A stretch of 64,000 nucleotides of DNA, taken from contig NZ_JASBRE010000022.1 in NCBI RefSeq assembly GCF_029960815.1, forward strand, positions 37,697-101,696. The letters are read 5' to 3'. Source of the DNA: Pseudomonas sp. AL03. GTDB taxonomy: Bacteria; Pseudomonadota; Gammaproteobacteria; Pseudomonadales; Pseudomonadaceae. Shown here piece after piece: positions 8,798 to 17,861 of the stretch (its first letter is position 1; every line of letters begins with the position of its first letter). The position numbers were made by a program, and so were the translations under genes. The notes under the pieces are model-generated. The model saw only the letters and a list, made by a program, of their open reading frames with translations. It searched no databases and was not told the origin of the DNA.

Positions 8798-9817
8798 ATG
8801 AACCTGTCCCCTCTCAATCGCCGACGTTTCGAACTGTTCAAGGCCAACAAGCGTGGCTGGTGGTCGCTGTGGCTGTTTCTGCTGCTGTTTGGGCTGAGCC
8901 TCGGTGCTGAGCTGATCGCCAACGACAAACCGCTGGTGGTGCACTACGACAACGGCTGGTACTTCCCGGCGCTCAAGCGTTACCCGGAAACCACCTTCGG
9001 CGGCGAATTCCCGCTGGAAGCCAACTACAAGAGTCCGTACATCCGCGAATTGCTCAAGGCCAAAGACGCCTGGGTGCTGTGGGCGCCGATCCCCTACAGT
9101 TACCAAAGCATTAACTACGACCTGAAAGTCCCGGCTCCGGCGCCGCCCTCCACCGACAACCTGCTAGGCACTGATGATCAGGGCCGCGATGTGTTAGCCC
9201 GGGTGATTTACGGCTTCCGGATTTCGGTGTTGTTTGCGCTGACGCTGACCATTCTCAGCTCGATCATCGGTGTGATTGCCGGCGCCCTGCAGGGGTTCTA
9301 CGGCGGCTGGGTCGACCTAGCTGGACAACGCTTTCTGGAGATCTGGTCCGGGTTGCCGGTGCTGTACCTGCTGATCATTCTCGCCAGTTTCGTCCAGCCG
9401 AATTTCTGGTGGCTGCTGGGGATCATGCTGCTGTTCTCGTGGATGAGCCTGGTGGACGTGGTCCGCGCCGAATTCCTGCGAGGGCGTAATCTGGAATACG
9501 TGCGCGCCGCGCGGGCGTTGGGAATGCAGAATGGTGCGATCATGTTCCGCCACATCCTGCCCAACGCCATGGTCTCGACCATGACCTTCATGCCGTTCAT
9601 CCTGACCGGCGCCATCGGCACCCTGACCGCTCTCGACTTTCTGGGCTTCGGTCTGCCGCCCGGCGCACCGTCTCTCGGTGAATTGGTGGCCCAGGGCAAA
9701 TCCAATCTGCAAGCGCCGTGGCTCGGCATGAGCGCGTTTGCGGTGCTGGCGTTGATGTTGAGTTTGCTGGTGTTCATCGGCGAGTCCGCTCGCGATGCCT
9801 TCGACCCGAGGAAGTGA
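8798..9817 (+). CDS. nppC: ABC transporter permease, YejE type
   Basis: Second permease subunit (339 residues). It starts with the short N-terminal OppC_N segment (RRRFELFKANKRGWWSLWLF), followed by a long periplasmic loop to about residue 130, including GTDDQGRDVLARVIYG. The transmembrane core has the EAA motif EYVRAARALGMQNGAIMFRH. The ATG directly follows the stop of the YejB-type gene (TGAGATG). The frame is open upstream but that part lies inside the previous gene. Confidence 0.92.
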   Translation: MNLSPLNRRRFELFKANKRGWWSLWLFLLLFGLSLGAELIANDKPLVVHYDNGWYFPALKRYPETTFGGEFPLEANYKSPYIRELLKAKDAWVLWAPIPYSYQSINYDLKVPAPAPPSTDNLLGTDDQGRDVLARVIYGFRISVLFALTLTILSSIIGVIAGALQGFYGGWVDLAGQRFLEIWSGLPVLYLLIILASFVQPNFWWLLGIMLLFSWMSLVDVVRAEFLRGRNLEYVRAARALGMQNGAIMFRHILPNAMVSTMTFMPFILTGAIGTLTALDFLGFGLPPGAPSLGELVAQGKSNLQAPWLGMSAFAVLALMLSLLVFIGESARDAFDPRK

Positions 9818-9818
9818 A

Positions 9819-11426
9819 ATGAATCAGGACAATCTGATCGAAGTGCGCGACCTGTCCGTCGAATTCGTCGTTGGCGAGCGTGTTCAACGGGTGGTCGAAG
9901 GTGTGAGCTTCGATATCAAGCGCGGGGAAACCCTGGCGCTGGTGGGTGAAAGTGGCTCCGGCAAATCGGTGACTGCTCACTCGATCCTGCGGTTGCTGCC
10001 CTACCCGCTCGCCCGGCATCCGTCCGGGACCATCGAGTATTCCGGGCAAAACCTTCTGAGCCTGAAAGAGAAAACCATCCGTCACATCCGCGGCAACCGG
10101 ATCGCGATGATCTTCCAGGAGCCGATGACCTCGCTCAATCCGCTGCACTCAATCGAGAAACAAATCAACGAGGTGTTGAGCACCCACAAGGGCCTGATCG
10201 GCAAAGTCGCGACCCAGCGCACGCTGGAGTTGCTGGAAATGGTCGGCATCCCGGAGCCCGAGAAGCGCCTCAAGGCCCTGCCCCACGAATTGTCTGGCGG
10301 CCAGCGTCAGCGGGTGATGATTGCCATGGCCCTGGCCAACGAGCCGGAACTGCTGATCGCCGACGAACCGACCACCGCGCTGGACGTGACCGTTCAGCTG
10401 AAAATCCTCGAATTGCTCAAAGAATTACAGGCCCGATTGGGCATGGCGCTGCTACTGATCAGTCACGATTTGAACCTTGTGCGAAGAATTGCGCATCGCG
10501 TATGTGTCATGCAGCGCGGTTGCATCGTCGAACAGGCATCGTGCGAAGAGTTGTTCCGCGCGCCGCAGCATCCGTACACTCGGGAACTGCTGGCAGCGGA
10601 GCCCAGCGGGACGCCTGCGACCAACGTTATTGGCCCGCCATTGCTGCAAGTCGAGGACCTGAAAGTCTGGTTCCCGATCAAGAAGGGCTTTCTGAAAAAA
10701 ACCGTCGACCACATCAAAGCGGTGGACGGGATCAATTTCAGCCTGCCTCAAGGCCAGACCTTGGGGATTGTGGGAGAAAGCGGTTCAGGCAAGTCGACAC
10801 TGGGTTTGGCGATTTTGCGGCTGATCGGTAGCAAAGGCGCCATCCGTTTTGAAGGCAAGCAGCTAGACTGCCTGACGCAGCAACAGGTTCGGCCGCTGCG
10901 TCGGGAGATGCAGGTGGTGTTTCAGGACCCGTTCGGCAGCCTGAGCCCACGGATGTGCGTGAGCCAGATCGTCGGCGAAGGCCTGCGGATCCACAAGATG
11001 GGCACCGAGGCGGAACAGGAACAAGCGATTATTGCGGCACTCAAGGAGGTAGGTCTGGACCCGGAAACCCGGCACCGCTACCCCCACGAATTTTCCGGTG
11101 GGCAACGGCAGAGAATCGCCATTGCCCGGGCATTAGTGCTAAAACCGGCGTTGATTCTGCTGGACGAGCCGACTTCGGCCCTCGACCGGACCGTGCAACG
11201 CCAAGTGGTGGAGCTGCTGCGCTCACTGCAAACCAAGTACAACCTGACGTATCTGTTTATCAGCCATGACCTGGCTGTCGTCAAGGCGCTGAGCCACCAG
11301 CTGATGGTGGTCAAGCAAGGCCAAGTGGTCGAACAGGGAGACGCGCAAAGTATCTTTGCGGCCCCCAAACATCCGTATACACAGCAGTTGCTGGAAGCCG
11401 CTTTCCTGGTTCCAGCCACTGCGTAA
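9819..11426 (+). CDS. nppD: dual-domain ABC transporter ATPase, YejF type
   Basis: Energises the peptide importer at the cytoplasmic face. The 535 residues hold two complete nucleotide-binding domains. The first has Walker A GESGSGKS, signature LSGGQRQRVMIAMAL and Walker B LLIADEPTTALD. The second has a second GESGSGKS, FSGGQRQRIAIARAL and LILLDEPTSALD. Each ends in an oligopeptide-transporter C-terminal motif (HPYTRELL and HPYTQQLL). The ATG at 9819 has GAGGAAG in front. It is the last gene of the operon; fabI follows after 24 bases on the same strand, so read-through is possible. Confidence 0.95.
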   Translation: MNQDNLIEVRDLSVEFVVGERVQRVVEGVSFDIKRGETLALVGESGSGKSVTAHSILRLLPYPLARHPSGTIEYSGQNLLSLKEKTIRHIRGNRIAMIFQEPMTSLNPLHSIEKQINEVLSTHKGLIGKVATQRTLELLEMVGIPEPEKRLKALPHELSGGQRQRVMIAMALANEPELLIADEPTTALDVTVQLKILELLKELQARLGMALLLISHDLNLVRRIAHRVCVMQRGCIVEQASCEELFRAPQHPYTRELLAAEPSGTPATNVIGPPLLQVEDLKVWFPIKKGFLKKTVDHIKAVDGINFSLPQGQTLGIVGESGSGKSTLGLAILRLIGSKGAIRFEGKQLDCLTQQQVRPLRREMQVVFQDPFGSLSPRMCVSQIVGEGLRIHKMGTEAEQEQAIIAALKEVGLDPETRHRYPHEFSGGQRQRIAIARALVLKPALILLDEPTSALDRTVQRQVVELLRSLQTKYNLTYLFISHDLAVVKALSHQLMVVKQGQVVEQGDAQSIFAAPKHPYTQQLLEAAFLVPATA

Positions 11427-11450
11427 TAACCTGAAAGAGAGGAGCAACAC

Positions 11451-12245
11451 ATGGGTTTTCTCGCCGGTAAGCGCGTACTGATCGTCGGTGTCGCCAGCAA
11501 GCTGTCCATCGCATCCGGCATCGCTGCCGCCATGCATCGCGAGGGCGCTGAGCTTGCCTTCACTTATCAGAACGACAAACTCAAGGGTCGTGTCGAAGAG
11601 TTCGCACAAAGCTGGGGTTCCAACCCTGACCTGTGCTTCCCGTGCGACGTGGCCAGCGATGAAGAAATCGCCAAGGTCTTCGTTGAGCTGGGCAAGAAGT
11701 GGGACGGCCTGGACTGCATCGTGCACTCCGTCGGCTTCGCCCCGGGCGACCAACTGGACGGCGACTTCACCGAAGCCACCACCCGTGAAGGTTTCCGCAT
11801 CGCTCACGACATCAGCGCCTACAGCTTCGTGGCCCTGGCCAAAGCTGGCCGCGAAATGATGAAAGGCCGCAACGGCAGCCTGCTGACCCTGTCGTACCTA
11901 GGCGCCGAGCGCACCATGCCGAACTACAACGTCATGGGCATGGCCAAGGCTTCCCTGGAAGCTGGCGTTCGTTATCTGGCCGGTTCTTTGGGCCCGGACG
12001 GCACCCGCGTCAACTGCGTATCGGCTGGCCCGATCCGCACCCTCGCCGCTTCCGGCATCAAGAACTTCCGCAAGATGCTGGCCGCCAACGAAGCGCAAAC
12101 TCCGCTGCGTCGCAACGTCACCATCGACGAAGTCGGCAATGCCGGCGCCTTCCTGTGCTCGGACCTGGCGTCCGGCATCAGCGGCGAAATCATGTACGTG
12201 GACGGTGGTTTCAACACCACAGCCATGGGTAGCCTCGAAGAGTAA
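11451..12245 (+). CDS. fabI: enoyl-[acyl-carrier-protein] reductase (NADH)
   Basis: Catalyses the last reductive step of each fatty-acid elongation cycle and is the target of triclosan-like inhibitors. The 264 residues show the FabI-type short-chain dehydrogenase pattern. The nucleotide-binding start is GKRVLIVGVASKLSIASGIA. The catalytic residues are Tyr149 and Tyr159 with Lys166 (SYLGAERTMPNYNVMGMAK), matching Y146/Y156/K163 of E. coli FabI. It begins after GAGAGGAG and ends in a clear terminator. The position next to the transporter operon is conserved in P. aeruginosa. Confidence 0.97.
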   Translation: MGFLAGKRVLIVGVASKLSIASGIAAAMHREGAELAFTYQNDKLKGRVEEFAQSWGSNPDLCFPCDVASDEEIAKVFVELGKKWDGLDCIVHSVGFAPGDQLDGDFTEATTREGFRIAHDISAYSFVALAKAGREMMKGRNGSLLTLSYLGAERTMPNYNVMGMAKASLEAGVRYLAGSLGPDGTRVNCVSAGPIRTLAASGIKNFRKMLAANEAQTPLRRNVTIDEVGNAGAFLCSDLASGISGEIMYVDGGFNTTAMGSLEE

Positions 12246-12264
12246 TCTTCGGTCAGCCAATAGA

Positions 12265-12293
12265 AAAACCCGCCTTTCCAGGCGGGTTTTTTG
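12265..12293 (+). terminator. rho-independent terminator of fabI
   Basis: AAACCCGCCT pairs with AGGCGGGTTT around a four-base loop and is followed by a T run. It lies 20 bases after the fabI stop. A half REP copy (GCTCCCACAGGGG) follows at about 12318-12330. Confidence 0.92.
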
Positions 12294-12338
12294 TGCCCGA
12301 AATTCCAAGAACAGCCCGCTCCCACAGGGGATTTGTGA

Positions 12339-12640
12339 TTAAACATCGACTTGTGTCAGGCAGCTGGAAAACAGCTGCTGGATCGGCTGTGTGCGCTGAC
12401 TGTAACGCTGCAACACGACGATCTCGCGGTAGAACGTCAACGCCCCCAAAGGGATGATCCGAACCTTCGCCCCATGCTCAAGCCAAGGAATTGTCGGCGC
12501 AGGTCATTCGCCGGGAGCCGTTCGTGCTGATTGCGAATCTGCGCGCTGACGGCCGACTGGGTAAGGCCGATGTGCATTCCGGCTGCGGCAAAAGTGCCGT
12601 AGCGCGTCACGGCAATGAAGGTTTTCAGTTCCCGCAGCAT
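12339..12640 (-). pseudogene. decayed LysR-type regulator
   Basis: The first 37 codons are a sound LysR helix-turn-helix (MLRELKTFIAVTRYGTFAAA, then LTQSAVSAQIR). The frame then turns into an unrelated tail. The genuine LysR C-terminus continues in another frame from about 12515 down to the TAA at 12339: TIPWLEHGAKVRIIPLG, then LTFYREIVVLQRYSQRTQPI, ending TQVDV. Roughly 170 codons of the effector domain are missing. This is therefore an internal deletion with a frameshift, not a short functional gene. It is divergent from the VOC gene at 12752, which it presumably once controlled. Confidence 0.85.
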
Positions 12641-12751
12641 GACCGTCTCGATTGATCGAAATAATTTGAGCTCGATGTGAAAATTATCGTCCCTCAATCA
12701 AAAAGCACAGGGCTAAACTCAGTCTGAATCCAGACAGTCGAGGCACTTGCG

Positions 12752-13177
12752 ATGCAACTCTCCCCTTTTCACTTGGCCATCCCGGTTTACGACCTGACCG
12801 CCGCGCGGAATTTTTATGGCGAAGTCTTCGGCCTGGAAGAAGGTCGCTCAAGCGATCATTGGGTCGATTTCAATTTTTTCGGCCATCAGTTGGTCATTCA
12901 CCTCGCACCGAAAAACGCGTCTCAAGAAGCCGCGCACACCAATGCTGTCGACGGTCATGACGTGCCCGTCCCGCATTTCGGTGTGGTGTTGGGAATGGCG
13001 CAATGGGAAGCGCTGGCCCAGCGACTGAAATCCCTCGACACCCGATTCGTGATCGAACCGGGAATTCGCTTTCAAGGATTGGTGGGTGAGCAAGCGACGA
13101 TGTTTCTCTTCGATCCGTGCGGCAACGCACTTGAGTTCAAGGCATTCAAGGATGTGGGTCAGTTGTTTGCCAAGTGA
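12752..13177 (+). CDS. VOC family protein (glyoxalase/dioxygenase superfamily)
   Basis: A 141-residue single-copy vicinal-oxygen-chelate protein. The paired beta-alpha-beta-beta modules start at LAIPVYDLTAARNFYGEVFG and VPHFGVVLGMAQWEALAQRL. Candidate metal ligands are His8, a histidine in the VIHLAP strand and Glu in GNALEFKAF. The FLFDPCGNALEFK ending is typical of glyoxalase/bleomycin-resistance-like enzymes. The substrate is unknown. The adjacent divergent LysR gene is broken, so regulation is probably lost. Its last 32 bases overlap the end of the convergent GGDEF gene. Confidence 0.85.
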   Translation: MQLSPFHLAIPVYDLTAARNFYGEVFGLEEGRSSDHWVDFNFFGHQLVIHLAPKNASQEAAHTNAVDGHDVPVPHFGVVLGMAQWEALAQRLKSLDTRFVIEPGIRFQGLVGEQATMFLFDPCGNALEFKAFKDVGQLFAK

Positions 13178-13745
13178 ACGCATCGGCCTGTGCCAGCAGC
13201 TCCTCGATCGAGCCGGGTAGCTGAGGGCTGCACTCGATTTGCCCGATGCTGAAGCGGATGTCATAACCGCGATGCACCGTGGCATTGCGCTCTTCAAGTA
13301 TTTCTTCGAGCCGCGCCTTGATAGCGGGTATCTCCACAACGCTTGAGCCGGTCAGTAACGCGACGAACTTGTCGTTACCCAGTCGGCCGATCACATCGCT
13401 CTCGCGAAAGGCAATGCGCAGCACATCAGCGAAGCTTTTCAGGGCTTTGTCGCCCTCGGCACGACCATAGAGATAGTTGATGTGCTTGAAGCCTTCAATA
13501 TTGAAGAGCAGCACCGTCGCTGGCTTTTCCAGGTGCTGGCAGGCCTCCAGCCCTTGTTGGGCCAGCGCTGTAAAACCGTGTCGATTGGAGAGCAGCGTCA
13601 ATTCGTCCATGCTCGCCATCTGCACGCCCATCAGTTCCTCCTCGGCCTTGCGGGCCAGGTCACGCAGCAGTTCGCGCTCCTGCAGTGGCGTACGCAACGG
13701 GTCAGCGCACGCGCCTGGTTTTACCGGTTTCCCTGGGATCAGCAT
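13146..13745 (-). CDS. degenerate GGDEF-domain protein
   Basis: A 199-residue cytoplasmic protein: a short helical N-terminus, then a GGDEF fold from about residue 45 (DELTLLSNRHGFTALAQQGL, VLLFNIEGFKHINYLYGRAEGDKAL). The signature loop reads RLGNDKF instead of RxGGDEF, so the second glycine and the acidic residues needed for diguanylate cyclase activity are changed. No PAS, receiver or membrane segment is seen. It is probably not a cyclase but may bind GTP or c-di-GMP, or act through protein contacts. The gene overlaps the 3' end of the convergent VOC gene. Confidence 0.85.
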   Translation of the reverse strand: MLIPGKPVKPGACADPLRTPLQERELLRDLARKAEEELMGVQMASMDELTLLSNRHGFTALAQQGLEACQHLEKPATVLLFNIEGFKHINYLYGRAEGDKALKSFADVLRIAFRESDVIGRLGNDKFVALLTGSSVVEIPAIKARLEEILEERNATVHRGYDIRFSIGQIECSPQLPGSIEELLAQADAFTWQTTDPHP

Positions 13746-13819
13746 TGCTCACTCCATTGGCGGGTATGTTTCTTAGAGTCGTCCATACCCGGTTTGACTC
13801 CCTGTAAACGGACCGCCGG

Positions 13820-14398
13820 TCAACTACCCAGTACCGGACACGGCCCTCCAGCGTCTGCCCAGATCTTGAACTGGGTGACGAAAATCTCGTGCGGCACCGA
13901 TACCGGCGCCCTTCCCTGACCCGGATTCCAGCCCCAAAGCACCAGTTTGTCGTCGCTGACGTGCTTGATCAGCGCGGCGAAATCGCGGTCGCCGTTGCTG
14001 GAGCGATCCTTGATCATTGCGCACAACTTATCGGCCGGCAGACCGATCCAAGCCATTTTGTGCGCAGCGGGTGGCAGGCTCCAGTGCGGTGCTCCCGGTG
14101 GGGTGTTAGCGCCATAACTGGCCGGCGGATTACTGTCGGCGTGGCAAGTAGCGCAGGGCAAACCCGCCGCGCCCTTGCCGTCCATGCCCCGCACGACGTT
14201 CATTGCGTGGGGAATCCCGGCATCGAATTGCAATGGCGAATCGCCGGGAATATGGCAGTTCTGGCAACGCGGGCTCTGAAAGACCTTTTGCACCGTATCG
14301 AACGCCTTGATGGCGTCCTTATCGTCAGCGAACAGGTCCTCGGCGTAACCGATCAGGCCGATCAATACCACCGCGCCAAGAATCAGATGTCGTCTCAT
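13820..14398 (-). CDS. di-haem c-type cytochrome-like periplasmic protein
   Basis: A 192-residue exported protein with an N-terminal signal (MRRHLILGAVVLIGLIGYAE) and two haem-attachment motifs, CQNCH near residue 46 and CATCH near residue 82. Conserved-looking histidines and methionines follow (HKMAWIGLP, LIKHVSDDK). It is the last gene of the operon with the molybdenum hydroxylase; its ATG is one base beyond the stop of the large subunit. Inferred role: electron acceptor that takes electrons from the 2Fe-2S/molybdopterin enzyme to the respiratory chain. Confidence 0.85.
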   Translation of the reverse strand: MRRHLILGAVVLIGLIGYAEDLFADDKDAIKAFDTVQKVFQSPRCQNCHIPGDSPLQFDAGIPHAMNVVRGMDGKGAAGLPCATCHADSNPPASYGANTPPGAPHWSLPPAAHKMAWIGLPADKLCAMIKDRSSNGDRDFAALIKHVSDDKLVLWGWNPGQGRAPVSVPHEIFVTQFKIWADAGGPCPVLGS

Positions 14399-14399
14399 C

Positions 14400-16568
14400 T
14401 CACACCCCCGACAGTTGCAGCGGCAGTTCGCGCAAGCGCTGCCCGGTCAGGGCAAACACCGCGTTGGCCACTGCCGGCGCCGTGGGCGGCACACCGACCT
14501 CGCCGATGCCGCCGGGTTTGTCGCTGCTGGGCACGATATGCACTTCGACCACCGGCATTTCGTTGAGCCGCAGCACCTGATAGTCGTGGTAATTGGACTG
14601 CACCACTTGCCCGTTCTTGAAGGTCAGTTTGCTGTGCAAAGTAAATCCGAGGCCGAACGTGATGGCCGACTCCATTTGCGCCGCGATGCTCATCGGGTTG
14701 ACCGCAATGCCGCAATCCACTGCGCACACCACCCGGTGTACGCGGATCGCCAGGTTGTCCTGGGACACCTCGGCCACCTGGGCAACGTAACTGCCGAAGG
14801 ACTCATGCACCGCGACACCCAACGCATGGCCGTCCGGCAGTGGCGCCTTCCAATCGGCTTTTTCGACGGCCAGGTTCAGCACGCCAAGATGCCGTGGATG
14901 GTCCTTGAGCAAGGTTCGCCGGTAGTCGACCGGATCCTTGCCGGCAGCCGTGGCCAGTTCGTCGATCAGCGACTCCATCACGAACGCGGTGTGGGTGTGC
15001 CCTACCGAACGTAGCCAGAGCACACGGATGCCGGTTTGCGGAGAATGCAGATCAACCTGGTGATTGGCCAACCCCTCAAGGTAAGGGCTGTCGGCGACCC
15101 CTTCGACAGAGGTTTTGTCGATGCCTTTCTTGACCATGGTCGCCTCGAATGACGTGCCCGCCATGATCGACTGCCCGACCATGACATGCTTCCAGGCGAT
15201 CGGCATCCCGCCGGCATCGAGGCCGATGCGTGCCTGATGGAGGAACGCCGAACGGTAGTACCCGCCGCGGATGTCGTCCTCCCGCGACCAGACGGTTTTC
15301 ACCGGCGCGCCCGCTGCTTTGGCGACTTCCACGGCTTCAGCGACAAAGTCCGAGGTCGGATTGGCCCGGCGACCGAAACCGCCGCCCAGAAACTCGGTAT
15401 GAATCTCCACCTGCTCGGGTTTGAGCCCGGTGATTTTCCCCGCGACCATTTGATCCAGCGTCTGGAATTGAGTGCCGGTCCAGATTTCGCATTTGTCCTG
15501 GGTGATTTTCACCGTGCAATTGAGCGGCTCCATCGGCGCGTGGGCCAGGTACGGCACGCTGTACTCGACATCGATAGTCTTCGCCGCTTTACCCAGACCA
15601 GCCGCGACATCACCGGCCTGACTGGCCGAAGTGCCAGGGGTGGCGGCGAGTTTGCGGAAGCTTTCCAGTAGCTTCTCACTGTCGAGTCCGGTGTTGGGCC
15701 CCAGATCCCAATCGACCTTCAACGCATCGCGCCCCAGCTTCGCCGCCCAGTAATGATCGGCAATCACCGCCACCCCGGTGGGCACCTGCACGACTTTGTG
15801 CACGCCCGGTATCGCCAGCGCTTCGGCGCCTTCGAAGGATTTGACGCTGCCGCCGAACACCGGTGAACGCGCGACCATGGCGGTCATTAGCCCGTCGAAC
15901 TGCACGTCCATGCCGAACTTGGCGCGGCCGGTGATTTTCTCCGGCGTGTCCAGGCGCTTGGTCGGTTTGCCAATGAGTTTCCAGTCCTTGGACTCCTTGA
16001 GCTTGATCGACGCCGGATCCGGCACCGGTAGCTTGCCGGCGTCATCGGCCAGTTCGCCGTAGGTGGCGCGTTTGTCGCCAGCAATCACCACACCCGATTC
16101 GGTGCGAATCTCGGAAGGTGCGACGTTGAAGCGTTTAGCGGCCGCGTCGATCAACATCAAACGCGCTGCGGCACCGGCCTGACGGTAACGGTCGAATTCC
16201 ATCCAGGTCGAGGTCGAACCACCGGTAATTTGCATCCCGCCGAACCCGGCCATACCGTACTCGGCTGCCGAGGCCGGCGAATGTTCTACACGGATCTTCG
16301 ACCAGTCGGCGTCCAGTTCTTCGGCGATCAGCATGGTCAGGCCGGTCCAGATGCCTTGGCCCATTTCCGAATGGCCGAGCAGTACGGTGACGCTGTTGTC
16401 ATTGCCGATCCGTAAAAACGCATTGGGCGCGAAAACATTGCCTTGGTTCTCGGCGCTGAGGGCAAAGCGATGGGCACCAGGGATGACAAATGCCACCACC
16501 AGACCACCGCCCAGCAACGCGCCGCCCTTGAGAAAACCACGGCGCGACAGAGGATTGAGGCTCTTCAT
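14400..16568 (-). CDS. molybdopterin-binding subunit of an isoquinoline 1-oxidoreductase-like hydroxylase
   Basis: Large subunit (722 residues) of a xanthine-oxidase family enzyme of the IorB type. The N-terminus has a twin-arginine signal (LSRRGFLKGGALLGGG), so it is exported folded to the periplasm. Family blocks include GHSEMGQGIWTGLTMLIAEE, GGFGRRANPTSDFVAEAVEV, PWKHV-like WKHVMVGQS and the C-terminal GIGEVGVPPTAPAVANAVFA containing the catalytic Glu of the active site. It follows the 2Fe-2S subunit by about 25 bases. Members oxidise N-heterocycles or aldehydes; the substrate here cannot be told from sequence. Confidence 0.88.
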   Translation of the reverse strand: MKSLNPLSRRGFLKGGALLGGGLVVAFVIPGAHRFALSAENQGNVFAPNAFLRIGNDNSVTVLLGHSEMGQGIWTGLTMLIAEELDADWSKIRVEHSPASAAEYGMAGFGGMQITGGSTSTWMEFDRYRQAGAAARLMLIDAAAKRFNVAPSEIRTESGVVIAGDKRATYGELADDAGKLPVPDPASIKLKESKDWKLIGKPTKRLDTPEKITGRAKFGMDVQFDGLMTAMVARSPVFGGSVKSFEGAEALAIPGVHKVVQVPTGVAVIADHYWAAKLGRDALKVDWDLGPNTGLDSEKLLESFRKLAATPGTSASQAGDVAAGLGKAAKTIDVEYSVPYLAHAPMEPLNCTVKITQDKCEIWTGTQFQTLDQMVAGKITGLKPEQVEIHTEFLGGGFGRRANPTSDFVAEAVEVAKAAGAPVKTVWSREDDIRGGYYRSAFLHQARIGLDAGGMPIAWKHVMVGQSIMAGTSFEATMVKKGIDKTSVEGVADSPYLEGLANHQVDLHSPQTGIRVLWLRSVGHTHTAFVMESLIDELATAAGKDPVDYRRTLLKDHPRHLGVLNLAVEKADWKAPLPDGHALGVAVHESFGSYVAQVAEVSQDNLAIRVHRVVCAVDCGIAVNPMSIAAQMESAITFGLGFTLHSKLTFKNGQVVQSNYHDYQVLRLNEMPVVEVHIVPSSDKPGGIGEVGVPPTAPAVANAVFALTGQRLRELPLQLSGV

Positions 16569-16593
16569 TGCTCAGACTCCCTTCAATGTGGCA

Positions 16594-17049
16594 TCAACCA
16601 ATCTCGGCGGCGCGTTTGACCGCTGCACGGATTCTTGGGTAGGTGCCGCAGCGGCAGATGTTGCCGGACAACGCCTGATCAATGTCGCTGTCGGTGGGTC
16701 GAGGAATCTTCGCCAGCAAGGCCGCCGCCGACATGATCTGCCCGGACTGGCAGTAACCGCACTGGACCACATCGAGTTCGGCCCAGGCTTGTTGCACCGG
16801 GTGTGAACCGTCGGTGGACAGGCCTTCGATAGTGAGGATTTTTTGCCCGTGGGCCACGGCCGTGGCGGGGGTGATACAGGAGCGCAGCGGCGCGCCGTCG
16901 ACGTGCACGGTGCAGGCCCCGCATTGGGCCATGCCGCAACCAAATTTGGTGCCGGTCAGGTGCGCGACATCGCGCAGGACCCACAGTAGCGGCATGTCTG
17001 CGGGGACATCCAGCGCCTGGTCCTTGCCATTGATGTTGAGGGTCAGCAT
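16594..17049 (-). CDS. (2Fe-2S)-binding subunit of the isoquinoline 1-oxidoreductase-like hydroxylase
   Basis: Small subunit (151 residues) with two iron-sulfur clusters. The plant-ferredoxin-type N-terminal cluster is in GTKFGCGMAQCGACTVHVDG with a fourth cysteine in LRSCITP. The C-terminal four-helix cluster has CGYCQSGQIM and GNICRCGTYPRIR. It is the first gene of a three-gene operon reading 2Fe-2S subunit, molybdopterin subunit, cytochrome c. The ATG at 17049 is preceded by TGAGGAC and matches the family start (MLTLNINGK). An upstream in-frame start would add seven non-conserved residues. Confidence 0.92.
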   Translation of the reverse strand: MLTLNINGKDQALDVPADMPLLWVLRDVAHLTGTKFGCGMAQCGACTVHVDGAPLRSCITPATAVAHGQKILTIEGLSTDGSHPVQQAWAELDVVQCGYCQSGQIMSAAALLAKIPRPTDSDIDQALSGNICRCGTYPRIRAAVKRAAEIG

Positions 17050-17328
17050 TGCGAATGTCCTCAGACTCACGGTGACGCCTTATTTTTTTTGGGTCGGCGT
17101 TATCCTTTCAGCTAAGCGCAAATTGCCGGGCGAGACAGGTTCATCGACCACCGGTCACACAAAAGGGAGCGTTGGGCCGTCACTGATACCCGCCACAAGG
17201 TCATGTCGACATCGTTGATTCCGTCGACAACGGAACTCTTTTAACTTGTCGATCTACGGTAAGGCCAGACGCCCAGAGGCTGACTACGCTGAAAGTCCAG
17301 CCTGAGCAATCCGTAGAGGAGCTACGCC

Positions 17329-17826
17329 ATGCACCGCGTTCAAAAACTGACCCCCTGCCTCTGGTTCGACGATCAGGCCGAAGAGGCGGCGAAGTTTTAC
17401 TGTTCGGTCTTCGATCATTCGAAAATCACCACCATCACTCACTACGGCAACGCCGGTCATGAGGTTCATGGCAAGCCTGAAGGCTCGGTGTTGACGGTCA
17501 GTTTCGAACTCGACGGACAGCCTTTCACAGGCCTCAATGGCGGCCCCGATTTCACGTTCAGCGAAGCGATTTCATTTCAGGTCAACTGCCAGACCCAGGA
17601 CGAAGTCGACCATTTCTGGGGGGCGCTGTCCGCCCATCCACAGAACGAGCAATGCGGTTGGCTCAAGGACAAATTCGGCTTGTCCTGGCAGATCGTGCCG
17701 GTCGCCATGATGGACATGTTGAAAGATCCTGACACGACAAAATCCCAGCGCGCCATGCAAGCCATGATGCAGATGAAAAAACTCGACATCGCCACCTTGC
17801 AGCGGGCCTTTAACGGCGAGAGCTAA
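17329..17826 (+). CDS. VOC family protein, PhnB-like
   Basis: A 165-residue protein of the PhnB/3-demethylubiquinone-9 3-methyltransferase-like VOC group. Diagnostic blocks are KLTPCLWFDDQAEEAAKFYC, SVFDHSKITTITHYG, VSFELDGQPFTGLNGGPDF and CGWLKDKFGLSWQIVP. GAGGAG lies before the ATG. The catalytic role of this group is not established. It stands alone, 35 bases upstream of the AraC regulator on the same strand. Confidence 0.85.
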   Translation: MHRVQKLTPCLWFDDQAEEAAKFYCSVFDHSKITTITHYGNAGHEVHGKPEGSVLTVSFELDGQPFTGLNGGPDFTFSEAISFQVNCQTQDEVDHFWGALSAHPQNEQCGWLKDKFGLSWQIVPVAMMDMLKDPDTTKSQRAMQAMMQMKKLDIATLQRAFNGES

Positions 17827-17861
17827 TACACTCCGGTTCTGACCTGCCGAGGACGCTGATA

